This document shows, one piece after another, positions 37,067 through 48,700 of a stretch of 64,000 nucleotides of DNA. Position 1 is the stretch's first letter; each line of letters begins with the position of its first letter. Below the pieces are notes generated by a model. The model was not told the DNA's origin, made no database searches, and was given only the letters and a program-made list of their open reading frames with translations. The position numbers and the translations under genes were made by a program. Source of the DNA: Ectocarpus siliculosus (Eukaryota > Sar > Phaeophyceae > Ectocarpales > Ectocarpaceae); NCBI GenBank assembly GCA_000310025.1, contig FN649737.1, forward strand, positions 3,059,087 through 3,123,086. Direction: 5' to 3'.

Positions 37067-40000
37067 TCAGACGATAACGCGAGCACCAAGAAGGGCAAAA
37101 TGTAAATTACGTGCCTGCGACAACGGAAGAGGCCCCGCAGAGTCCACCCGCACCGGCACGGCCCAGAGATCTCCGCCATCTCCGCTCCCGGTGTCTCCGG
37201 GGGCGGCCTCTCGCGCCTTCAAAGGCCGAACAAGAATGAGCGAGCCAAAAGAACAGTCGCCGCACCTGCAGGAAGGGGCGAGGAAAGGTCGGACGAAGCG
37301 ACACATGTTTGCGACGGTACCATGGCTGGTGTTGCCCGTTCCGGCGGCGCATGGCTTGCATCACCGCGATCATAATACGGCACGTTCCGAGTCAATGGTC
37401 ATCACTCGGTTCATGACCGTCATCATCGCTTCCACACAAACTAATCGCTACGTGGTTTTATTCTGTAGACCACAAACCGACCGCATCCAGGTGCTGCCCG
37501 CCACGTTGGTACGTCCGTCAACGTATCACACTCACACAGCTTCGTAAAGAACTGGGCCCGACAGGCGGGGCTCTGCGAACCCGGGCCTCAGGCGCGCGAA
37601 GGGGTGCGGCGGGTGGAACTGATGCCTGTAGGGAAAACACGCCTCGCAAAGCGTGTAGAACCCATTGCCAAAACCACAGCCGCCGCCGCCGCCGCCGGTT
37701 CGCTCCTCGCGCTCTTCCCTCGCCGGCGCTTCGCCCGAAGATCGCGGCAAGATGGTGGACAGCGGGGACGGCTTCTCGTGTTGCTGTTGCTGCTGCTGCT
37801 GGCGCCGCCTCACGCCCCTGCTAACGCCGTTGGCGACGCCGCTTTTTCCACCATGGGGCGGACACTTGCTCGTGTCGTTGGGCACTGCCGTTGCTGTGCA
37901 GCCTGCCGCACAGCGGAAGCAGGACCCCGTGATCGGTCCCTTCTTGCACCGGTCGCACCGCACCCCGTGGTGGGACGGGGGGCGCTCCTGGCTTCTGCGG
38001 GAGGAGCTCTTGGTGGCGACGAGGTTGGCGGAAGTCCAAAGCCTAGATAGCAAGGGGCGGGACGGGGGGGGGGGGATAACTCTTTTCTTACTTAATTGGG
38101 CCTATTTCATTAGTACAACTGAGCGGGAATCATGAACCATTCCTTTCGAAACGAAGCAGCACCGTTCCATTCTTGCCGAGATAATTGCCGACATCTGGAC
38201 CCTCCGCGTTTCCCCACCCCATGGCTGTGCTGCGGTGCGGGAATTTTTCTGCTCATGTTATCTCCATATTTGTCGGAGATTTGTCGAGCAGGGGGGGGTC
38301 CGGGGAGGGGTATATTATCGTTTGGCCCCGACTTGGCACAACCACAACCACAATACAAGCAGAGGGCAAGCACCAAAAACACAACAACAATAACGGCAAC
38401 AACAACAACAAAAACGACGACAACAACGACAATAGCAGCAGAGGGTAAGCGCCACAAACCCACCGGTGCTCTTTTTGACGGCTGCTCACAAACGAGAGAT
38501 CATGCTAGAGAGCTTTCGACGGAAACATAGCTGTTCGTGTCACGCAAATATCAACCAAGATTGATCGACTGATCGCAAGACGCAAGTGGAACTCGTTGGT
38601 GCTTAAATGTACAGCGGGGTCAAGAGATCAACCAAGATTGATCGACTGATCGCAAGACGCAAGTGGAACTCGTTGGTGCTTAAATGTACAGCGGGGTCAA
38701 GAGATCAATCAAGATTGATCGACGGATCGCAAGACGCAAGTGGAACTTGTTGGTGCTTAAATGTACAGCGGGGTCAAGATATCAACCAAGCTTGATCGAC
38801 TGATCGCAAGACGCAAGTGGAATTCGTTGATGGTTAAATGTACAGCGGGGTCAAGCAAACATAGTGTCCCACCTGAGCTTGGTGTGAGCGCAGCCGCTGC
38901 CTTGTTGGCGTGAACCGTACGCGCACCTTCGCATCACCGCTGCCGCTTGCTGCAGAACCCACCTTGTGCACATCGAAAGGAAAACAACGGGAACGTCACG
39001 CAATCTGATTTAAAAAAAGGTATATAGCACGAGGCAAACTACATACATCATGCCGGTCGCGGACTGACAGCAGCCCAAAATACGTGTGTTGAACGACGCA
39101 TCGATTCCTGTATGTACAAGACAAAACACTTTGTCGGTAGGGTTTCTTGATACTCCATGACAATACGACGGAGCAAACACCCATCGAAACCAACTTTTCG
39201 TTTCATCGTGTGGCGGGTCCACAGGTCCGGACTATAAAACCAAGTGATCTCGTCACACCGGTCAAGGAGTTTCGGCCAATCGAACTTCGAGGGCAGCACG
39301 GCTGGCCAACAGGAAAAATGAACGGCACGTAAATACGTAGGCATACATAATGTCGACCCTCTTCCTTTGAGAAAATGTCGTGTTGACGAACTTGTGCTGG
39401 CGCACTGCAAACCATTTACGTATCAGTCGGTAGATAGGACATCATTTTCTCTAAACCGCACGTACCTCCGCTCATGCTCCCGTTGTTGCAAAAGGTGGGC
39501 GTTCTGCAGTTGCAAAACGTTGTTCCTCGTTCGCTCCTGCCACAACAAACTAAGCCTCGCCTTTGCGCCATCCCCCGCACCCCTGAAGCGCACGGCGGGA
39601 AAGGGGGATACAATGAAGAAACAAAAATCGTTAGTGTTACGACACTTTGCCTGTGCGTAGAAAATAGGTGTGGCACCAAGAGAGAACACGCAACACACGT
39701 GGGTGTATCAGCAGTGGGTGTCACATCGAGAGACACGTGAAACCTGGTACCAGACTCGTCTCTTCTCTCTTGCTGTTATTGTAAGCGTCCATTGTGCCAT
39801 GGCGCCCAGGGTGTGCGAAGAACACACCAAGGATACATCAGCAGCAGTCTACGTGTACAGGCGTGCACATGTCTCCCCGTCAACGGAGGACTCCTATACA
39901 TGCCGCCGAGGTTCATATCATGTTTAACATTAATACAGCAGTAGGTCGATTTTCAAAGCGTGCCTTGTCTTGCTGCGAAATGCATCGTACGTCATCGAGT

Positions 40001-41111
40001 CATACTGAACATGTATCGGTCGCTGTTGGCACCCCTCCCCACCTGAGTTATTTTCAGCAGTCATATGCAAAAGCATGAACTGAACAACCAGCGTATGCCA
40101 CAACAGCTCAACAGCATGAACAGACCGACAGAAGCAAGGAAGCACACACATGCAAGAGGGCACGTGGGTTCAAATACGTGATGCACACCCCAAAACTGGA
40201 TTGAGGACCAGATCAGGGGGAGGGGTGGGTGGGGGGTCTGTTATATATCGAATACATAGACATATGTAGGAAAAAGTGTGGTGTAGTATAACCTATACAA
40301 TTTCTATTGTAAAGCATTTAGTATGCGTATGGCTATTCGAAACCTTACACCTCTCTTACTTACTTACTTCTTGAAGTAGGCTGCTGTGTGTTGTGGTACA
40401 TTGCATGTAGTAGACTTCGTGTGTGTAGTAAAATCCTTTATATGACGCTGCTGCTGCTGTGAACCCTGTCTTCTCTATAGGGAACAGCAGACAGGGTGCT
40501 TGCTTGCTAATAACCTTCCTTGCTGTTGCAGGAGGACCACATTGATTGCTGCTGCTAAAGGGGCTACAAAGAAAGGTCTAGGATTTGGTATGGTCATATT
40601 CACCTCTCTATTATATGGGTTTTATAATGTAACACTAAAGCCTACATTATGGAATATACAGGCTTTATAACCATTGTAAGTCCTATACAATAAACACCTT
40701 GACCAAACTGGATTAAGCGCCTGAAAAATGGGGGGGGGGGGTGAGGGTGTGTGTGTGTGTGCATCACGTGTTTGAATCCACATGCCCTCTTTGACACATG
40801 CAACACATGGCAGCAGGGGCCAGGCGCGTGGCTTCTTGAACATGAAAAAACCAGGCATACAACACTTCTTCCACAACCATGGGATTAGAAACGACTCACC
40901 ATACCCCTTTCTTCCCTCGTTGCCTCCTAGTGAGGTGTCCACGCCGGCCTGCAAGTCCGAAGTACGACTTGCATACGGCTCGGTAAGTCTCCGCGTTCCC
41001 GTACGTGTCCAACGCGTCTCTGCTGGTGAGTATCAGGCACACCAGGTCAGGCGGGGAGAAATAAGTCGCCAAGCACAGGTGCATAAAGGCGACATTGTTC
41101 CAACCGGTCAT
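37067..41111 (-). CDS. F-box and ZZ zinc-finger protein (tentative model)
   Basis: Three exons (41111-40900, 38042-37536, 37265-37067) close in phase to 305 residues. Residues ~8-52 resemble an F-box (ATYFSPPDLVCLILTSRD, then YRAVCKSYFG). The second exon carries a ZZ zinc finger: HGVRCDRCKKGPITGSCFRC, CAAGC, then YTLCEACF, HQFHPPHPF. About 75 Gln/Gly-rich residues (QQQQQQQH, GGGGGGCG) split the finger between its two halves. The last exon adds CGDCSFGSLILVRPLKARE and a TGA stop. An F-box would recruit SCF ubiquitin ligase, and ZZ domains bind protein N-termini or SUMO; the combined role is inference. The link between the first two exons spans a 2.9-kb intron and rests on phase alone, so they could be two genes. 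The ZZ exon itself is more secure. Confidence 0.6.
38551..38858 (+). repeat. Minisatellite, four units of 77 bp
   Basis: Units start at 38551, 38628, 38705 and 38782 with TCAACCAAGATTGATCGACT or a near variant and end in TACAGCGGGGTCAAG. Differences between units are few. Each unit contains GATTGATCGACTGATCG, partly self-complementary. It falls in the proposed large intron of the F-box/ZZ gene. The units abut without spacers. Confidence 0.93.
40146..40805. repeat. Inverted pair of B-box-like repeats
   Basis: AGAGGGCACGTGGGTTCAAA, then TACGTGATGCACACC (40153-40188) recurs inverted near 40757-40796 as GTGCATCACGTGTTTGAATC, then CACATGCCCTCTT. The copies are ~600 bp apart. GTTCAAAT/GTTTGAATCC resembles a pol III B box, so they may be two SINE ends rather than one TIR element. 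Confidence 0.45.
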
Positions 41112-42938
41112 GCAGGTACACTCTCTTCTCGGTGTAGCACACTACTCTCCTGCCTACTGCTGTACACCGACACACACAGCAGTCGTGAGTGCCCAGAGTG
41201 CCCGCGAGGTCCTTAGGCGAGGCCCCGCAGATTGTAGGGTTTCAAGTTTTAAGGCGCCCGAACCCCCTGAAATTTTCTGAAACGGTTTTGCGGCGGGTTA
41301 CCTGCCTCCTCGCGTGTTTTCGTCTCTGCGTCGCTGGTCTTTTTTTGATGGTGGTGGTGGTTGGTTTTTGTTCGATATTCTCGCTCTCTGCCCCTCCTCC
41401 GCTGTTTGTTTGCCCTACATCTGTAGTAAAAGGTGTTGGCAAATTGAGTGGGCGACCGCGCCGACTTGGGGAGGACAGAGAAGAAGCAACGACAAATAGG
41501 ACTGCGTAGGGCGCACATCATGTAATCGATCGCTGCTTCTGCCAGGAACGACAAAGCTTCGGGAGCAATTTCAAAAAGCTTGGTGGGGTGGAAACATGTC
41601 GGTTCCCACCCTTGGCACGAAAGCGTTGTTCTTGCCCAACCGCAAGGGCACGCTGAAGAGAGACAGCAATCGTCGAGCAAAGGTAAACCAGGGGGCTTGC
41701 GTACAGAACTTGTTTTCCCGGGGGGACATTGGGGCAAGGCCTTGAGGTAGTGTGGACATGTGGACCAGCACCGTAGTTGTTCCTGTCGACGGCAGTACGA
41801 ACAAATTGCAACAGAAACATGTACAACAGGGCTTCTGTACCCTTCTGTTCGAAATCGCACCTGATGCGTGTTCCCTGCTAGCGTGCACCAATAACCATGC
41901 ATGCCTTCACGTCACCAGCACGCAGGAGGGGGAAGCAACTGTCGAAATTTCTTTGACAGAAAGACGCTCGGTGTTTTTGTTCCGGTATGGCGTCATTGGG
42001 AATCAATCAGTGTAGGACGCTCAGTTTTGGTTCGCTGAACGTTCACTCTAAAGACTTCGACACGCCTGGGGGGCTGTCTCCAAAGGCTATTCTCTGATCA
42101 CGTCAAATGTATGTAGACTACATTTTGTACAGCATACAGTAGTCCATGAAAGTAATGTTGGATTTGCGTTGTGTAGAGGACGCTCTTTATGAAAACCGGT
42201 ATGTAGCTCCGTGCAGCTCCTCCGTTGCTGATGATTGCCAGATATTGTAGTCTACGTCAAGTTGTTTATTGTGCCGAAGCACAATAAACAAGCTCGATAG
42301 TATCCCACGTTAGGGTTACTGGGTAGCACGATGGGACGGCAGCAAGGGCACCAAGCAACCAATCGTACCTTGGTGATGTCGCCAGTAGCACTAATTCTGT
42401 AACGTGAGAGCTCACCACAGTGTATGTTGTCGTCGGCATACCTAACTAATTATCGAGGCGACTAGACGGAATGAACTAAGATATGTTTATGGTTGGGATT
42501 CGGCAAAGAAAACTTCCGATGTGGGTGGACCCCAGCACCCGAACGCCGGAGCCTTTGCCACGTGATCACATGCCTTGCGAGGGCTGCGTTCGTTCGCTCG
42601 TTCACAACCCCACGAATTTGTTTTGTTGGGCCTGACCTCAGGTCCTTCTCTCGGCTTGCTGCTGGAAAAAATTCAAACACTCTTTTGCACACATTTCGCG
42701 CTCTCTACACGGTATCTTGTGAAGTGTTAACAACGTTCGTCGCACCAAACCCCACGCGCATAGCCATGTGCTTATCTTCCAAAGAAGGAGTGACATTTCT
42801 TGATCGCAATTACTGCTTCTAGACAAAGCACATTTGAACTACATGTAGATGTCTGTTGCATAGATGCGCGCCTTCTTTGTAAATCATGCGCAAACGGTTT
42901 CTCGTTGTGTCGACCTTGTGTGATCTAAGGCGCATCGC
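41112..42938. other. Divergent intergenic region
   Basis: This lies between the starts of the F-box/ZZ candidate (-) and the CFAP97-like gene (+). Two short stretches on opposite strands encode a similar peptide: FEIAPEALSFLAEA on - near 41530-41573 and FEIAPDACSLLA on + near 41848-41883. They could be exons or relics of duplicated sequence. A GTTTATTGTGC/GCACAATAAAC palindrome lies at 42266-42290. No gene is called. Confidence 0.4.
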
Positions 42939-44349
42939 ATGGCGCTGCAATCCGTGAGGGGGGACGTGGATACACGAGAACCTGCGAGTATGAAATTTTC
43001 CCGGGGACAACTGGTGGACATGAAGAAATTGCAGCAAGAGGTGAGGGATGAGGTAGTACACTCCATCTGTAGAGTATGCAACAGAGAACGATTCGGTAAT
43101 AAGTGTATCATTTGGCGAAGTATGGGATTGGACGGTCGCACCGCAACTAGTGAGGGCGGTACAAGAACGCCGTCACACCGCTACAACAGATTTCTTCGAG
43201 TCAGCATCATCCTTCGCGTTCTCGTTGACAAAAACACATCAGAAAAAACGAGACAAGGGTACACATCGGGGTAACCTATAGCTGCACGCTGCGTGATACT
43301 GTGGAACCTCAACCATGTCCTGTGTTGCTTTGTTGGGATCAAAACTACGTATGGTTTTGGCACTCTCCTCGTGTTAATGCGCGCGCATGGAGGGCATTGA
43401 CCTCATTGCATGCGTCCGTTACCCCCCTGGTTGACGGGGAAGTGTTGTCAATGAAAAATTTCTTTGGTAGGCGGGACAGCGCAGTGAATACCGATACTAT
43501 GTGCTTATCGCTACCTCGTTGCCTTTCTTGGTGTTCAGGCGGCACGGGCGGAGCACGTCGAGAAGTGCAACCGCAAGTTGGTGGACAAAATGATGATGAT
43601 CATGCAGGTCAGCAGCAGTGGCATCTAGTTGGGATTTGTTTTTCCTTCCGTGCGGACCGCATGTCATGAATGCAAGAAATGCGGCTTGATTTGTTTTAGC
43701 CCAACGATTTCACGCTGGTGGGGGGGTTGCACGTGAGAGCTGGCGGTTTACGATATCAAATGGGGCGTGGGTACTTAGTGATGTACAAGGCTTGGATCTT
43801 CAGAAGACCCACGAGCTGGTCTCCTTTGCGAGTCCAGTCAGGTCCGTACTAGCTATCGATGGCGAGCTTCACGCAGTTCTGTTAGTACACTGCCGTTATA
43901 TGCACAATGCGGGTGCGACGATGTCGAGGCCATGCGACGCACTGGAATCTACATCTTCATCGAGCTCAACAGAACAAAAAACGTCCCAAGCACGCACCGT
44001 TGGTGGCAAGAAGCGTACTCATTCACCTGAACGAAAATTCGGCACTCCGTAAGTCCCGAACATGTGCAGAGATTACCCCGCCCGTGATCTCTCTTGACAG
44101 GGGCTCTGCGGCACGATAGTCTCCGAGCAGACGTTTCCGGACTTCAACCCAGGCACGCTGAACTATCGCATTCGGCAGCGCGAGCTGGTGCGCATCGACC
44201 GCGACAATCTGGCCCTGATGCACCGCCTCGAGACCGCGTCCTCGGGCTACAACAAGGCGCTCGTCAAGCCCAAGTATTTTCGACAGCCGCACATGGGGTT
44301 GTTTCCGCGGTACGCTTTTCGTCTTCTGTGTTTGCTTGAGGGGAATTGA
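42939..44349 (+). CDS. CFAP97-like (hemingway/KIAA1430 family) protein
   Basis: Three exons (42939-43040, 43539-43607, 44101-44349) join in phase 0, giving 139 residues from the ATG at 42939. The two short motifs of CFAP97-domain proteins are present: MKKLQQEAARAEHVEKCNRK, then LVDKMMMIM (spanning a splice junction), and IRQRELVRIDRDNLALMHRL before ETASSGY. In other organisms these proteins are linked to cilia and sperm flagella, so a role in zoospore or gamete flagella is inferred. The C-terminus is uncertain: a GTACGC donor at 44311 could splice into more 3' exons, for example the open frame 44644-45039, instead of reading to the TGA at 44347. Confidence 0.68.
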
Positions 44350-45738
44350 CATAATGGGGTATACCCCGCGTGTTTAGCCACAAAATGGGGTGCACGTTTC
44401 TTACGTTTTTTGGCCTGCGTCGGCCTGTGCGCCGTCTTCTAGACCCTGGCCTGTTCTCGTAAAAGGGTCTCCTCCAACGACGTTTTTTATGTAAGAACCG
44501 TCGAGGGCGTGCCCTTGGTTGCATGAACGTCTAATGCTGCTGCTGCTGTCGTCGAACAGGCATATTCTCAAAAACAGCAAACACAACCGCAATCACCAAC
44601 CTTTAATACACATCCACAGCAGTGAACAATAGTAGCAGTACCATTGAAGTTTCGGACTCGCTTATACAATCGAAAACAAATCCTTCATCACATCAGGTCC
44701 GAGCAGAGCGTAAAATCGGCGGGAAGCAAGTCTCGAAAGCGAATACGGCCGGGAGGGCCACCAACCGCGCCTTCCTGCGGTAGCGAGGGAAGGGCACCCT
44801 CTCCATCGTTTCGTGCGGGGTGTGGCGGCGATGGTGGTGGCCGCAGCGATGACGGAGGGCTGGGATGGGGGGCTAGCGTAACCTCGGCGTTGACTGAACC
44901 TTCCTCGTTTCCCACCACCACCCTAGGAAAATTCCACGACGCTTCTTCCCCCGCCTCCGTGCGCAAAAACAGCGGGGGATGGAGGGAGAGCGGCGCGGAC
45001 GCGCACGCTTCAGAGGTGCGACGTTTTACCATGCAGTAGATATTTCTGTGATACATATCAGGGATGTAAGGAAAGGGTGTGCGACGCACGGGCTGTGTAG
45101 GTAAGCTTCTACGCAACTACTACTCAGGCGTTGTTAGGCCGCCCTGGCGGAGGATGAGACGGGAGCGGCTGTTCATCTCCTTTACGGCATACATCACCAT
45201 CCATCCGCACCGTTGTGTTGTCGCCTCCGTGCCTAATGCTTTCGTCCTTCTTTACGGAGCCTCGGTCATGGCCCGGGGTCAGACACGGAAAACGTTGCCA
45301 ACTGTCTGCAGTGTTTCCCATTCTGTTCACTCAGAACTCCATGTTCACGTGCATGCGGTACGAAGTCACGAGCGATCTGTCGACTAGTCGGGTCAAAGGG
45401 AGGTTGGAGTATTAGGGCGTGCTGCTTACGTTCAGCCCCCCGAAACTGTAGGCAATGAATAAGACCACCACAGGCGGGAATGAAGTTGATTGTGATGCTG
45501 CTACTGTTTTGGTGCACGACGAAAGGCGTACGAGTCTACCAGGTATCTTCACACCCCGCACTAGCCTACCCGATGGTGGAGGTGTAGGGCAATGGCAGGT
45601 GCTGAAACGCCAGGCTACCCACCGCCAGATACCGCTACCGCCTCCTTAAGATATGTGTGCGCGCATATAGCACCAGCCCACATGACGCCTGCGGGTCAGC
45701 GCGCCCCTGATTTCCTTCCTGTGTTGTTCGTGATGCAG
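44350..45738. other. Region between CFAP97-like and IQ-repeat genes
   Basis: Open frames overlap on both strands at 44644-45116, one ending RRFTMQ on + and one ending FRDLLPADFTLCSDLM on -. A + frame at 45140-45400 contains RRERLFISFTAYITIHPHRC. Any of these could be 3' exons of the CFAP97-like gene or 5' exons of the IQ gene; splice signals do not decide. Confidence 0.35.
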
Positions 45739-48700
45739 CTGAGAATCGATGAGCCCGGTGACCTTGGCGGTGGTGACGGCGGCGGCGGCGTTGATGGTGG
45801 GTCCGTACACCCGGCGACCGGGTTAGCCCGGACACCCCACCCTCCCTCGATATCCTCACGAGCTACTTGCGGCAGGTACGGTTTGATAAGACGTGGGGAA
45901 AGCGGGGGGCGATGCTATTGGCGGGGCATTGTACTTCAACTAATAACGTTTCGCCGCCGCAGCTCTTTCTTGGTTGAACAATGCGGAAAGGGTGGCTGAT
46001 GGCGACTGAGCATAAAACATGCTAATTCGTGGAAACGCAGCTATCTAGACAAGAAAAGCGTCAGGGTGATGGTCATTTAGTACAACGGCAACCCGAATCC
46101 GAACCCGACTTGCGTCATAGGTTGTGACCACGGAGCTCGTCACTCAACGGTTGAGTTGAATTAGGAGGTACAGCTACGTAGAGGTCCAAACGATTTTTAA
46201 GGTGAAGGCAGCAACAGCAGCAACGTCATTCGCACCGATTCGTTCGTTTTCGTTTGATCCGCGCTTTCCGTTTTCCAAAGCCTCTCGGGCAAGGCTTCCT
46301 CAAAGTTGAGAAAGTGCCGGCGGTTGGCGAGGCCCACTGCGGCCAAGCCGGGCGCCACGGTGTTTCAAGGGGGAGTCCGAATCGGCGATGACTACGCCAT
46401 AGTGATAGTCACGTGAGTTTCGTCCCTGCCGCCTCATCACGTAAAGGGAGATATGCAGTGGACCAAGAGAAGTTTCGGATCGTAGGGGTAAAGATCGTAG
46501 TAGTCATAGCTGTCTTCTGATATCTGGTCCCGTCTGCTCTTTACCTTGCAACGTCGGTACTGGTTCAACCGACGCAGATGCTTTCCGTGGTCACAGCTGA
46601 ACGACTCAAACAAAGCGTACATGGAAGTATGGATAGAAACATGGAACCAGTGTGTGCCCACCGTTGCTTTCATTTTACGTAAAAAGGTTATAGACAATGT
46701 CGAATACCCTACAACCGAAAATATATTACTTAGAAAAACTTCAAAGGCACGAAACTGAACCCCCAGCTTCCAACCGAACAGCTGGATCGGATTGAAGGAA
46801 GGCCCCGGCTCGCACAGTACTCCGAGCGATCGCCACAGAGTTCCCCAGTTTCCGATGCCTAGACATACTTATACGGGATTGTGGGGATAGGAAGCACACA
46901 ACCACCATTGCTATTGTCTTATGTTGTGGTAGTTCTGTTGGCTTGCAAAAGAACCAAAACCTAAGTGATAGCCAACTTTGCGCTCGGGAGAGTATCACGA
47001 GTGGTCGTCTGAGCTTGGATGCAGGTTGCAGGACATCCCGGGGGAGATCTGTAGTTCTCCTCCGCCTTCGAGTATCGTTCAGCATCTCAGGGTATTTACA
47101 ACATATCACCAGGGATACGGAGAGGGGTCTGGGTGTGGTATCTAGGAGGGTGTGCGGTTTCTTGTGACGGTACCCAATTTCAAGAGCAGGCATTGCTCCT
47201 TCATTTGCTTCTTCTGGGTGAAACGGCAACGCCATCAGCAATAGCACCAACAAAAGCAACAACGAAACCCCAATCCTGTCGTCACCCACACGCCCTGTCC
47301 CGTGCGCACACACAACGAGCAGCCGGGCGACCGAAGGCTTTGGAGACAACGGCACCCAGGGTTTCCGCATCAAGGCATACTTCCCCCTGTCCGTCTCGGT
47401 GTACACGCTGGGGGTCTCGGCCGAGCACCTCCCCGTCTTCACGGCTGGCAGTCACACCGGTACGAACTGCCACTTTATCACGTGCACGCGTTGTGTTTTA
47501 CCCCGTCATTTTTTTTGTCCTCGGCGCTTTCGTGGGACGCGTCGTTGTGGGAAGTTTCGTAATTTCTCTTGCGGTGTGTTGCCGTTTTCAGTTCCGCGCG
47601 ACCATTTTGACTCGGGTACTCTGGATAGCAGCAACGCATGGTAAGGGCTACCCTCATGTACACGGGCAATAATTACCGCCAGCACGGGGATTTAACATCT
47701 GAGAAGGAACCTCCCACTCCTTCTTCCGCGCTCACCACACGCCCCCCTCAGCGGTGAGACGCCTGTTCCAGACCGGAGACAAGTCGAGGGGGAAGTGGGA
47801 GGGAGTGGTCGCTTGCCTGGAGCTGAGGCCGTCGACCGACGTTGCCGGCATGTGAGCAGCAGGGGTAAACAAGAACGGCGATTGCGACAAGAGTCCAGCT
47901 CCATCAAAACACGAAAAACGGTCTTCCGAATCATGTGCAGCCTTCCAACCCGCTTGTTAATATTCGACTTCAACTAGAGAACGAATGGGCGAGAGAGTGC
48001 ACCGACCTGTACCTCAATGACGCAAAACCTTGCGCAGACAGAAAACCGCCAACTGAGCATCCTCTATTTAGCGTCCTTACCCCCCGTGCCCCGTGGTCTT
48101 CTCTTCTCCCAATCAGGCGGAAACCCGTCGAATCAGTGCAGTCTGTAGAGGGACCAACACCAGCCCCCTCAGCAACGGCGACGGGGACGAGGTCACCCGC
48201 AGTGGCAGTACCCGCACCAGCGGCGGCTGGGGTACCATCGGGAGGGATGGACGGTACCGAGGAACGGGTAGGGGCGCCATCCACCGGAACGGCAGGGGCG
48301 GCGACGGCGGCGACGGTGCCGATGGCGGTGGGAGTCGAGATGGTGTTGGTGCCCCCAGAAGACGCCCCGGTGCTCATTGTTCAGAGGCTGGTCAGGGGGT
48401 GGCTGTCGCGGCAACAATACCAATCGCTCAAGGTATGGCTGTTTTTGCCGGAGATGAGCCGATTTTTTTGCCCCGGTTTCCTTATCTGAGCTGTTTCGTG
48501 CCCTACGAAAAGAGCCTCCGGTTAAGGAGCACTTGCGGAGAAAATTGAAAGATTAACACCTCCGGCCGCCCCGAACGTTAGAAAGTACAAAAACAGAACC
48601 AGAAGCTGCCGTTCTATCCCGACCACCGCTGGTCATCTCTTTGCGATTCTCGGTTGTCATACTCTACGCTCGATCCACACCACTGAAGACATCACGAAGG

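Noticed and set aside
38551-38858. CRISPR-like array
   Set aside because: The 77-bp units abut directly with no unique spacers, and the context is eukaryotic. It is a minisatellite.
45777-45875. Alternative frame ending SLDILTSYLRQ in the first listed IQ-gene exon
   Set aside because: It reads well, but has an upstream stop with no suitable acceptor, and its phase does not fit the acceptor at 46281. The frame chosen fits phase, though confidence is low.
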